In this document: positions 1-11,538 of the stretch, piece after piece | Numbering within the stretch: the first letter of the stretch is position 1 | How the letters are laid out: each line of letters opens with the position of its first letter | Source of the DNA: Antedon mediterranea | Taxonomy: Eukaryota; Echinodermata; Crinoidea; Comatulida; Antedonidae | NCBI RefSeq assembly: GCF_964355755.1 | Contig: NC_092670.1 | Coordinates: 22,133,201-22,197,200, forward strand | Length of the DNA: 64,000 nt | Direction: 5' to 3' | The notes under the pieces: model-generated | What the model saw: the letters and a program-made list of their open reading frames with translations, nothing else | The model's database searches: none | What the model was told of the DNA's origin: nothing | Translations under genes and position numbers: made by a program

Positions 1-64
1 TGTCACCAACAAGGTCAGACGTTGGGTCATTTGGAGAGGTCTTTAAAGGGGGAACATGGAAAAA
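1..64 (+). CDS. Partial exon resembling a protein-kinase glycine-rich loop
   Basis: From base 3 the frame reads SPTRSDVGSFGEVFKGGTWK and runs into a strong donor (GTAAGT from base 65), leaving a two-base codon remainder. The GSFGEVFKG..W stretch looks like the nucleotide-binding loop of a tyrosine-kinase-like or serine/threonine kinase. The first glycine of the usual GxGxxG is replaced (DVGSFG). I found no following kinase exon (invariant Lys, HRD or DFG) on the + strand before the iRhom gene starts at 11539. It could be the edge of a gene whose next exons I missed, or a stranded fragment. The family assignment rests on about 20 residues. Confidence 0.4.
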
Positions 65-284
65 GTAAGTACACTAAAGACTAAAGAAAGTTCTTTTCAG
101 AACTAATATATGTATTTTACTGCAAATATATTGTAGATATTAACAAATATCATATAGAGTAATAATCATGATGATGATAATCATTATTAAATTAATCAAG
201 TCCCAATTGACGATTATCAACTACAGTACTATTATTGACCACAAAGTACTGTACTACTACCAATCACATCATAACATTTCAACA

Positions 285-2295
285 TTACATATCATTCACC
301 ACCATTACATATTATTCACCACCATTACATATTATTCACCACCATTACATATTATTCACCACCATTACATATTATTCACCACCATTACATATCATTCACC
401 ACCATTACATATCATTCACCACCATTACATATCATTCTCCACCATTACATATCATTCACCACCATTACATATTATTCACCACCATTACATATTATTCACC
501 ACCATTACATATTATTCACCACCATTACATATCATTCACCACCATTACATATCATTCACCACCATTACATATCATTATCCACCATTACATATCATTCACC
601 ACCATTACATATCATTCACCACCATTACATATTATTCACCACCATTACATATCATTCACCACCATTACATATCATTCACCACCATTACATATCATTCACC
701 ACCATTACATATCATTCTCCACCATTACATATCATTCACCACCATTACATATTATTCTCCACCATTACATATTATTCACCACCATTACATATTATTCACC
801 ACCATTACATATTATTCACCACCATTACATATTATTTTCCACCATTACATATTATTATTCACCACCATTACATATCATTCACCACCATTACATATCATTC
901 ATCACCATTACATATTATTCAACACCATTACATATTATTCAACACCATTACATATTATTCTCCAACATTACATATCATTGACCACCATTACATATCATTC
1001 ACCACCATTACATATTATTCTCCACCATTACTGTACATATTATTCTCCACCATTACATATTATTCACCACCATTACATATCATTCACCACCATTACATAA
1101 TTATTATTCTCCACCATTACATATTATTATTCACCACCATTACATATCATTCACCACCATTACATATTATTCACCACCATTACATATTATTCACCACCAT
1201 TACATATTATTCACCACCATTACATATCATTCACCACCATTACATATCATTCACCACCATTACATATCATTCACCACCATTACATATCATTCACCACCAT
1301 TACATATCATTCACCACCATTACATATCATTCACCACCATTACATATCATTCACCACCATTACATATTATTCACCACCATTACATATTATTCACCACCAT
1401 TACATATTATTCACCACCATTACATATCATTCACCACCATTACATATCATTCACCACCATTACATATCATTCACCACCATTACATATTATTCACCACCAT
1501 TACATATTATTCACCACCATTACATATCATTCACCACAATTACATATCATTCACCACCATTACATATCATTCACCACCATTACATATTATTCACCACCAT
1601 TACATATTATTCACCACCATTACATATCATTCACCACCATTACATATCATTCACCACCATTACATATTATTCACCACCATTACATATCATTCACCACCAT
1701 TACATATCATTCACCACCATTACATATCATTCACCACCATTACATATCATTCATCACCATTACATATCATTCACCACCATTACATATTATTCTCCAACAT
1801 TACATATCATTGACCACCATTATATATTATTCTCCACCATTACATATTATTCTCCACCATTACATATTATTCTCCACCATTACATATTATTCACCACCAT
1901 TACATATCATTCACCACCATTACATATTATTCACCACCATTACATATTATTCTCCACCATTACATATTATTCTCCACCATTACATATTATTCTCCACCAT
2001 TACATATTATTCACCACCATTACATATTATTCACCACCATTACATATTATTCTCCACCATTACATATTATCCTCCACCATTACATATTATTCACCACCAT
2101 TACATATTATTCTCCAACATTACATATCATTGACCACCATTACATATTATTCTCCACCATTACATATCATTGACCACCATTACATATTATTCTCCACCAT
2201 TACATATTATTCACCACCATTACATATTATTCTCCACCATTACATATTATTCTCCACCCTTACATATTATTCTCCACCATTACATATTATTCTCC
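285..2295. repeat. 20-bp minisatellite, about 100 copies
   Basis: The unit is close to accattacatattattcacc with a T/C variant (tattat or tatcat) and an A/T variant (tcacc or tctcc). Period 20 is kept almost without indels for about 2 kb; single-step length changes occur near 850, 1030 and 1110. Because three units make 60 bases, a frame without stops repeats every 20 residues, producing long false reading frames. No gene is supported here. Confidence 0.97.
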
Positions 2296-3770
2296 AGACA
2301 ACCAAGTTATCAAAAATGTTAAAAAGTCATTAATACAAGTGTTTTCTTTCTCAAGAATTGTTCATTCTTGTACTGTGATACTAACTCGTTCCTTCCATTT
2401 TCTTTTCTTCCTTAATCTTTCCTTCGTTTTAATCCATTCTTTATTCTAATCAACTATTGTAATATGTGATTATCATGGTAATTAATACACAAATCAGAAG
2501 ATTTTAAGTATTCATTAATTATAAAGTACTCATTAAACAGTCAAGGGATCATTTTAAAATAAAATAGTATTCATTTTTGTAAGACTGTCCTGTTTAGGCT
2601 AATCATACTATTACTACTACTAGTACTACATAAAAGTACTTAAGTGGAGTTGAACTTGACTACTCTAACCAGCAACCTTGTGATACATAGTTCATTATCA
2701 ATAATACTGATTTTGCCACTATTAAGCCATTTAGTATACAGTGGTTGACATTTTATATACTGATATTAATATTACATACAGTAGGTTTAATTATACAATA
2801 GTTTAAATATTGTTTTTATGGTCCCTTCCCTATTTAAAGTATTTAGTACACTAGACAGTGATTACATACATTAACTATGACATTGGATTTGATGGTATGA
2901 TAAGATCAAAGCTTACTGTAGGTCAAAGTACAGTAATAATCAAACTACCATATCTTCAGGGAATTCCACAGTCCAGGTTTCATGCACTTTTAAAGGCCAG
3001 GTGCCGGCAAAAAATTCTATTGATCATACATTCCAATAATTATCGATCTATAGTTTCCCCTATGTTTCATAATTTTTGGGATTTTATTTGTGTTACACAA
3101 GCTTGTTGAAAATAAGCACTTTCTTATCAGTGGGGGGGGGGGGGGGGATAGTTCAAATTACACAGTAAAATCTCTATTCTTTTGTACACAAATTTTGTAA
3201 ATAGAGAGGCGTTTTAAAAAGCTATGAAAAATAAACGGTGTGTGGTAAAAAATGTTATCAAATGACTAAACATAGGTAATATAACTTGAATTTTATATTT
3301 CTGGTATTTTTATTCAACTTCAGAATTTTATTTTCATGCTATAGCAAAAATTATCCACCGTATATCCACTATCTTTTTTCACCTTCTAGGGAGTCACCAG
3401 ACATGTTATTACATTAATGTTATTGTTAACTACCTATTTTTTTGGCAGAATTTTGCCAAATTTTGTATTTGACCATATTAGGGGAAATTCATGTTTTTTT
3501 CGTCTTGATTTCTGTTACAAATATTAGATTTATGTACAATTAACCAGATATTATGTTTAAAATTCATGCCTGTACCTGAGCTTTAAGGGCTTGTTCTACT
3601 GTAGCAGGAGAATAAAGTTTTTCATGACAACAAAAATGACAGATGCTCTCTTACAAAAACCCCTATTAAGGGACACTTTCCCGTGAAGCGAAAAAAGAGC
3701 AATATGTACACTACAGTACAGGAGACATTACTATTAGTATTATTAAGGGTACACCTACTACTGAAACATA
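2296..3770. other. Intergenic, no gene seen
   Basis: AT-rich sequence between two minisatellites. It holds a run of G at 3132-3148. A short open frame at 2858-3109 has no recognisable motif, no family resemblance and no flanking splice pattern, so I do not call it a gene. Confidence 0.6.
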
Positions 3771-4101
3771 TGTTATGGGTAACACTACGGCCAACCTTTT
3801 AAAGGGACACAGAGGTGTGTTATGGGTAACACTACGGCCAACCTTTTAAAGGGACACAGAGGTGTGTTATGGGTAACACTACGGCCAACCTTTTAAAGGG
3901 ACACAGAGGTGTGTTATGGGTAACACTACGGCCAACCTTTTAAAGGGACACAGAGGTGTGTTATGGGTAACACTACGGCCAACCTTTTAAAGGGACACAG
4001 AGGTGTGTTATGGGTAACACTACAGCCAACCTTTTAAAGGGACACAGAGGTGTGTTATGGGTAACACTACGGCCAACCTTTTAAAGGGACACAGAGGTGT
4101 T
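3771..4101. repeat. 47-bp tandem repeat, 7 copies
   Basis: The unit contains gggtaacactacggccaacc followed by ttttaaagggacacagaggt. The seven copies are nearly identical (one G to A change near 4023), which indicates recent expansion. The element also resembles the scattered 'aaggggacac' motifs elsewhere in the window (near 4545, 17008 and 29787). Confidence 0.95.
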
Positions 4102-4644
4102 CTACTGTAGGTTTTTAATTACTTTATTATTTTTATTATATTGTTAATGTTCTATACTGAACTTTGGAAAACGATGTTTTAGCACTGAAAGTGTCATTTA
4201 GTATAATGACAGAATAAATAAATACAATTATAATAATAAATGTAAATCATTTTCATTTATTTCTGAATTCATCCATACGTACAAATAACAAAATCTAAAG
4301 AACCCTAACATTACAACTACTGTACAGATCTTGTGCATACAAAAGACGTATTTAGTCTTTGGGTTAGAAGCTCTGAAAGATAATGATAAAATTATAAAAT
4401 TTAATTTTAACTGGTGTAAACATCCTAAAATGTGTGTCATGAAATAGCTTCACTTGCTCATAAATATGATAATGATTGTTTCCTTTTGCTACACCAATCT
4501 ATGTAAAATTATCTACTCTGATTTTTGTTATTTTTCTATTCAGGGGACACTTTCCTGTGAAACGAAATAGGAGGCAATACTTTATATTAACGTTTAAATG
4601 TGAAGGCCAACCCCTATTCAGAGAACATCCCTACTATTATATAT

Positions 4645-4740
4645 TGTACCTGCCAACTTTTTCAGTGGCCAATGCGCGAGACATTAAATTAAATTGTATA
4701 TAGCGCCCTCTATGTTATAACCCAAAATAATCGCGAAATA
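4645..4740. repeat. Dispersed repeat, copy 1
   Basis: The segment from cagtggccaatgcgcgagac through attaaattaaa and on to 'cgcgaaatat' recurs, diverged, at about 37765-37850 inside CYBC1. The text 'tatagcgccctctat' here also occurs near 30575. These are pieces of a dispersed element whose full ends I cannot define. Confidence 0.6.
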
Positions 4741-5218
4741 TGCTGTATATGTTAAATTTTTCGTCAAATTGAGTTAGGCTTTACTGTACTACATCATATC
4801 ATAAAATAAACATAGGCCTAGGCTAATTATGCTCAAATTGATTAAATAAAGTGTACTATTTTCATCCAAAATAGGCACTTTAATTTCAAAATAATGTTTT
4901 TTCTGATATGTTTATGGATGCATGAGAAACCATTTATCCGATGAAATTATAGTCTGCCTTAATCATACAGATTCGCTACATAAACATTGCAAGTGATATT
5001 TTTCTGTAAAGTTATTGATCATTTATTGTATTAATTTACACTAAATTGCTACAATATCAATTTACTGAGTGATGTTATTGACTGTAGTATAATACGTTTT
5101 CTGTAATTGATAGCTATACTATAAATTAATAGCCCTCATCTTTCATTGTAAAAATTAGATAGTTATGGGATAGATTCTGAGGTTGCTATTATTATTAGCA
5201 TTGTTTGAAAAATTAAAT

Positions 5219-5495
5219 CCTTAAAGATATATTGTCTCCCTGAAAAAAATAATTTTTAAATATTTTTTGTTGTATACTGTACAGTATATCATTTTGACTT
5301 TGAGTTTGACAAATAATTGGATTTAAAAAAAATGTATTTACCTCAAAAAATTGTAATTTAAAGCAAAAAAAATAGTCAAATTTAACCATTTATTTTGTCA
5401 TTATAGTAAAAACATTATTTTATTTTTTTTAAATAACCTATTCAAAGTCTGATTTTATTAATCTTCATTTTCCATGTTTTTGGAGAACAATAAAC
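5219..5495. mobile_element. Inverted-repeat element (TTAAAGATATATTGTC family), copy 1
   Basis: The left end ttaaagatatattgtctccc and the degenerate right end (ttggagaacaata) are inverted relative to each other. The same internal text (gtattta.cct.aaaa, accatttattttgtcatt, caaagtctgatt) recurs at 38318-38645, where both ends are better kept. It is a non-coding, MITE-like sequence. Confidence 0.7.
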
Positions 5496-6395
5496 AGAGG
5501 GCAGTATAATGATTTTTAAAACTTCTCTGTATGCACTTAAAGCGTGTAGGCAAATTAAAGTAGGCATGTAATTTACAATATTAAATATCTGGATAATAAT
5601 ATTAATATATCCATGGATATATCAGCAGGTTTCCAAATTGTCTGTAATTTCGATATCATCATGTACAATGATTTAAAAACTATATAAAACAATAAATAAG
5701 CAATGAATTGTTTGATTGAGAAAGAATGAGACTGTATAGTTAGTAGGCAATACTGGCAGCAGAAACAGGCCAAATTTACTGTACAGTACAATATATTATT
5801 TGGTCTAGTAAACTCTTCACTCCATGGTTTAGTTGGACTTATTGTTTTGGCATAGTCTAAAAACAGTCGCCTTTTGCTGAGTGATCAACATCATCTTTAA
5901 CCTAGTAAACTTCTTTTAATGTTATTTTCAAACAAGAGAATAATAAATTAAATGAGATTCTAATGGGTTACTTTATTAGATGATGAATAGAAGAAGGTCA
6001 AAGGTTATACCAGTTCCATCATTCTCATCACTTGCAATTGATATGAATATTATTGTGTAGCGATGATTGATGATGGTGAATAACTAGTCACTTTTATATT
6101 GGTTTTAAATTGCTGTGCCTTGGTAACACTTTACTATACTGTTTTGACTTTTGGTTCATTGCAATTTAAAGAGAAAAATATGGTGTTTTTGGCCCTAATT
6201 CCAATTTATATAAACACAGTGTTGTCAGTGGTGGAACTCTATAATGTCAACAACAATTGTATATCAGCTTGTATCAGTTAAAACTATTGTACTGTATACT
6301 GTATCAGTAAAACTACTATTTTGTTATTCAATATATACTGTAGTAGTATTAGTAGTACTCTCATTACTCGCATTACTCACAAATACTCACTCAAA

Positions 6396-7007
6396 CTAGA
6401 AAGCCACTCCGAGAGTGCATACCTCCGCCTACTGTAAAATTCTAATACATAAGATTTCTCCGGGAAAAAATATATATATTTGTGTGTGTCTTAATGCTGT
6501 TTGTGATTTAGGCTAACTACAAAGCATGTGTATGCAAGTTTGGTGTAATGGTTATGTAACAAGCCTTTCAATTAACAATAGCTTCAGTTGACTAACAATA
6601 GAACAGCAACGCGAAAATCAAACGAGTGAATTTGAAAAGAAATAGGTTTTTAAACTACTCGCATCAAAAAAGGTGCACATTAAATCAAATTATGTTTTAA
6701 AATTACAAATCACCAATTATTGCCTTTTGTACAAAAATGAAGTTTTTTGGACAAGTAGTTCTCGAGAAAATGCAATTTCAGTTTACTTATTACTTTAAGA
6801 CTGCTCGCTGGCTTTTGAAAAATTCTGTCCTATCTTTTAACACTAGCAGATCTGAAAAGTATACTAAAAAGTGGTTCAGAATTGGAACCATGGTCCCAAA
6901 TGGTCCCAAAATTTAATGGAATGGTCCTTGACCACATATCTATGTATATTCATTTTGGTAAAGATCCTGTAATTACTTTTTGAGTAATCCTGCTAACAAA
7001 CAAACAA

Positions 7008-7038
<31 letters not shown>

Positions 7039-7101
7039 AACAGACAGACAGACAAACAAACACACGCGATCGATTACATATACCTCCTTGGTGGAGGTAA
7101 A
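6396..7101. mobile_element. About 700-bp dispersed element, copy 1
   Basis: It begins ctagaaagccactccgagag and 'gcatacctccgcctac', and ends in the small palindrome tacctccttggtggaggta. A copy of the same length class and orientation lies at 58763-59486. The interior holds an (AAAC/AGAC)n tract at 6996-7062. There is no coding capacity. The flanks do not show a clear target duplication. Confidence 0.75.
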
Positions 7102-8090
7102 ATATATATTTTGAAATACAGAATGATGTACTGTGATATTTTATTGTTATATTTTAGAAATGATGATTCAATATTTGTTCAGGCTAATAACTTTAAACAA
7201 TACTACTGTAATATATTCAGTGTCTTTATTAGTAATAATAGACTATTTTAAATTCTCAAGTTATGTTTGATACACATCATGACAATAATTATTATTACAG
7301 TTACTATATTGTATGTTATTGTAAAATAATGTACTCTGTGTAGACTGCACTGAATGATGTACTATGATTTTAATTATTATTTTTTAGAAATAATAATTTA
7401 ATATTTGTTGAGGTTGATAACTTTAAACAATATATATATATAAATATATATTCAGTGTCTTTATTAGTAATAATAGACTATTAACATTCTCAAGTGATTT
7501 TGGTGGATCATCACTACAGTACATTCTCTTTAATTAATCATAGCTGATCTATTTATTGTGTGATGCTATTTATTCCACAGTTTGTGCCTGTGGATCATCA
7601 ATGCAAATAGATTGTCCACATATGTTTTTATAAACAGTAACTGCAGAAAGCCCAACAGGATCCTTGGGGTCTATCTATTTGTCATCACCAATACATTAAC
7701 CCAAATTGAATGTAAACACTCAAATGTCTAAGTAGGCTGATTGTCTCTAGCCTCAACCCTGACCTAAACCTCTCAGGCTGCTAGAAAAGTATTTCTAATA
7801 AACATCAAAACAGCAAGATACTAATAAAAAAAAAATTATGAAGTCAATAACCTATCTTATAAACTTAATTTTAATTCTATGCCAAATGATTTTGTTTTGG
7901 AGAAGTTAATTCTGTGAAATAGACAATTAAATCAAAGTAATTGCAGATTAATTTTCGAAATACAGGTGCATCCAAAAGAACATACAATTATTAAAAATAA
8001 TAATTTACAAAAATAAAAGTTAAATTAAATTCCAAGAAAGTATTCTAATTATAAATGCAGAACATAATTGAATCAGTATATAATTTATAA
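7102..8090. other. Intergenic, locally duplicated AT-rich DNA
   Basis: Two similar segments (about 7112-7260 and 7345-7495) share 'actgaatgatgtactatgat...tagaaataatgattcaatatttgtt.aggct.ataactttaaacaat' and 'cagtgtctttattagtaataatagacta', so this is a short diverged tandem duplication. No gene is seen. Confidence 0.6.
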
Positions 8091-8252
8091 AGCTCTGTCT
8101 ACATTATCAAACTTTATGCAACAAAAAAATGTGATGTGCCCATATATGGACATGATGATATCATATCACTACAATATTTAGGCATATTACTACCATATAC
8201 GGGTACATCACACTTTTTTTGTCAAACTAGTTTGATAGTGTAGACAGAGTTT
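8091..8252. mobile_element. MITE (CTCTGTCTACACTATCAAAC family), copy 1
   Basis: The left end agctctgtctacattatcaa and right end tttgatagtgtagacagagt form an inverted repeat of about 25 bp. The interior carries the family text 'tgtgatgtgccc..atatgg' and its inverted counterpart 'tacatcacacttttttt'. Five further copies occur in this window. It is non-coding. Confidence 0.9.
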
Positions 8253-9178
8253 AAGTCCGGATGGAATGCTAAATAAACAAATAAACTACCAAAGACTTTC
8301 AAACAATTGAAAACGAAATAAACAACTGTGCCTCCACTTATGTTGTGATATGATATTATAATCTCAAAATCGTGCAGCATGTCTCAACTTGAATCTAGCA
8401 CAAAGCACAAAAAAAAGCCATCAATTCAATAGACTGCATTTGCTCTTCAATTCTTGATGAGAACATCACACAAAGTGCAAAGCCTTGCACCAATTTATAT
8501 ATTGAGACTTAAGATTTTCTATAATCTCAGTCTTGGGTAAATTTGTAAATTTATATTTTGATGAAGGTAAGTACATTTAATACCTAGCTGTAATTATACT
8601 GTAGTTATTAAATTCATGTTTTAGCTCCAACAACAGTACCATACGGCATAATGCGGTAGTATACAGGCTTATGTTTCTATATTGGCTCTTATTTTCTATC
8701 TTATTATAACTGTCTTCAACTTTTCATTATGATCTGCTTAAAATATAAATTTTTGTCAGATATTTTGTTGTTTTTTTTTTTCATTTTTGTGGTAAATGTA
8801 TTTCAAATGTTGCAACCCATTCATTAACTACGTACAGTTGCGGAATGGAATTATCCATAATGTATGTCCCTTTTGTAGATGATGATGACATTGATATATT
8901 GTTTTATGAATTTGAACGTGTCTAATGACAAGATTCAACAGGCATAGGGACATCTTGAAATAATTATTAGTGTCTCTTATTAAGAACTGCTACAGGTAAC
9001 TTGTCAAATATCATCATGATTTTCCATAACAGTATTGACACTGCATAATAACCTACAGTATATAACCATATTCATATTAAATGTAGTGAACTTTTACAAT
9101 TTCTGGAGTACTAATAATAATGGTGGTAATTGGAAGAGTAAGTCCTGGACTATTCAATTTCATGATTTTTTGGAAAGT
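8253..9178. other. Intergenic, no gene seen
   Basis: AT-rich spacer between the MITE and the 82-bp array. I found no conserved reading frame or splice pattern. Confidence 0.5.
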
Positions 9179-10812
9179 ACTGTTGTACTAGTGAACTTTG
9201 TTGAGTATAGCATTCCACAAAACCCATTGATCTGTTTAAATGTACTAGTGAACTTATTCCAATTCTGGAGTATATAGCATACCACTAAACCCATTTATTG
9301 TTTAAATATACTACTACACTAGTACTAACTAGTGAACGTATACCAATTCTGGAGTATACCATACTATTAAACCCATTTATTGTTTAAATATACTACTACA
9401 CTCAGGCCTGACTACACTAGTACTAACTAGGGAACTTATGCCAATTGTGGAGTATACCATACCATTAAACCCATTTATTGTTTAAATATACTACTACACT
9501 AGTACTAACTAGTGAACTTATTCCAATTCTGGAGTATACCATACCATTAAACCCATTTATTGTTTAAATATACTACTACACTAGTACTAACTAGTGAACT
9601 TATACCAATTCTGGAGTATACCATACCATTAAACCCATTTATTGTTTAAATATACTACTACACTAGTACTAACTAGTGAACTTATTCCAATTCTGGAGTA
9701 TACCATACCATTAAACCCATTTATTGTTTAAATATACTACTACACTAGTACTAACTAGTGAACTTATACCAATTCTGGAGTATACCATACCATTAAACCC
9801 ATTTATTGTTTAAATATACTACTACACTAGTACTAACTAGTGAACTTATTCCAATTCTGGAATATACCTTACCATACCATTAAACCCATTTATTGTTTAA
9901 ATATACTACTACACTAGTACTAACTAGTGAACTTATACCAATTCTGGAGTATACCATACCATTAAACCCATTTATTGTTTAAATATACTACTGCACTAGT
10001 ACTAACTAGTGAACTTATACCAATTCTGGAATATACCATACCATTAAACCCATTTATTGTTTAAATATACTACTACACTAGTACTAACTAGTGAAATTAT
10101 TCCAATTCTGGAGTATACCATACCATTAAACCCATTTATTGTTTAAATATACTACTACACTAGTACTAACTAGTGAACTTATTCCAATTCTGGAGTATAC
10201 CATACCATTAAACCCATTTATTGTTTAAATATACTACTACACTAGTACTAACTAGTGAACTTATTCCAATTCTGGAGTATACCATACCATTAAACCCATT
10301 TATTGTTTAAATATACTACTACACTAGTACTAACTAGTGAACTTACCTGTATACCAATTCTGGAGTATATAATATAGCATACCACTAAACCCATTTATTG
10401 TTTAAATATACTACTACACTAGTACTAACTAGTGAACTTATTCCAATTCTGGAGTATACCATACCATTAAACCCATTTATTGTTTAAATATACTACTACA
10501 CTAGTACAAACTAGTGAACTTACCTGTATACCAATTCTGGAGTATACCATACTATTAAACCCATTTATTGTTTAAATATACTACTACACTAGTACTAACT
10601 AGTGAACTTATTCCAATTCTGGAGTATACCATACCATTAAACCCATTTATTGTTTAAATATACTACTACACTAGTACTAACTAGTGAACTTACCTGTATA
10701 CCAATTCTGGAGTATATAATATAGCATACTATTAAACCCATTTATTGTTTAAATATACTACTACACTAGTACTATTACTAACTGAACTTATTCCAATTCT
10801 GGAGTACAGTAT
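9179..10812. repeat. 82-bp satellite-like array, about 20 copies
   Basis: The unit runs from aactagtgaacttattccaa through ttctggagtataccatacca and ttaaacccatttattgttta to tactactacactagtact. Variants alternate 'cttattcc' with 'cttatacc', and some units carry 'cttacctgtatacc', suggesting higher-order pairs. The junction cactagtactaactagtg is a short palindrome (7-bp arms, 4-nt loop) in nearly every unit. The first units (9179-9290) are the most diverged. Confidence 0.95.
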
Positions 10813-11538
10813 ATACACAGTATTGTCTTTTTCTTTTAAAATTCCTTTGAATGAAGAACATTGGTTATCTTTGTAAGTGTTCATCGTCTGATTTTATTTT
10901 CTCTTTACCTTCTATTTAATTTCAAAGTACTTTAATTATTCCTCGAATTTAAGATGGTAGCGTAGGATATGAAAGTGCATTACTCCTTTCAAAAATTATT
11001 GTTTGCAAAAAACTTTCTGAAATAACACTTTCTTAAAAACTGACAGTAAATTACAATATATTTAGATATATTACAGAATCAGTGATAAAAATACCAACCA
11101 TGGTAAATATTAGTACCTGTCCATCCAATAACGTCCAGCCACCTATTTTAGAATACATTTGTTGAAGAATTGAAGTGAGACTATTAATTATTCAAGTGGC
11201 CTTGATACCAGAATTCTATTTACTGGCTTTTGACTGTTTACAATCAGTTGATCACAGCAAGCCAACCAGCTTGTACCTACTCTCTCACAGCAAGTATCTG
11301 TCAGGGATTACAAGCTTCAACTCACCCAGACTAAACAATATATACAAAGATTTTTAAACGATTTTTAATTATCTCTGATCAGGACGATTGACTCCAATTG
11401 ATGATACAACTATTAAGCTGGAATTATAATATTTTTGTCAGTTTGCAACTTAAGTTCTTTATCTAGTAAAAGTAACTTAATAGAATTGTACTTTTTTGGG
11501 ATGTAACTACTGTACTTGTTAATTCTGATTTGGTCATT
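10813..11538. other. Upstream region of iRhom, 5' UTR and promoter not resolved
   Basis: No gene is seen in this stretch. In the iRhom frame the nearest upstream stop is TAA at 11473-11475, so the ATG at 11539 could be a true start with a 5' UTR. An acceptor between 11475 and 11539 feeding from an unseen exon is also possible. Confidence 0.4.

Noticed and set aside
168-2333. Long + strand frames rich in HIIHHHYI and TITYHSPP repeats
   Set aside because: They are produced by the 20-bp minisatellite; frames are stop-free because the unit lacks stops in those registers. No start context, splice sites or family match.
2858-3109. 83-codon + strand frame
   Set aside because: No motif, no splice context and no repeat explanation; length is within chance expectation.
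285-10812. CRISPR arrays
   Set aside because: The repeats are head-to-tail satellites without unique spacers, in an intron-rich animal genome.
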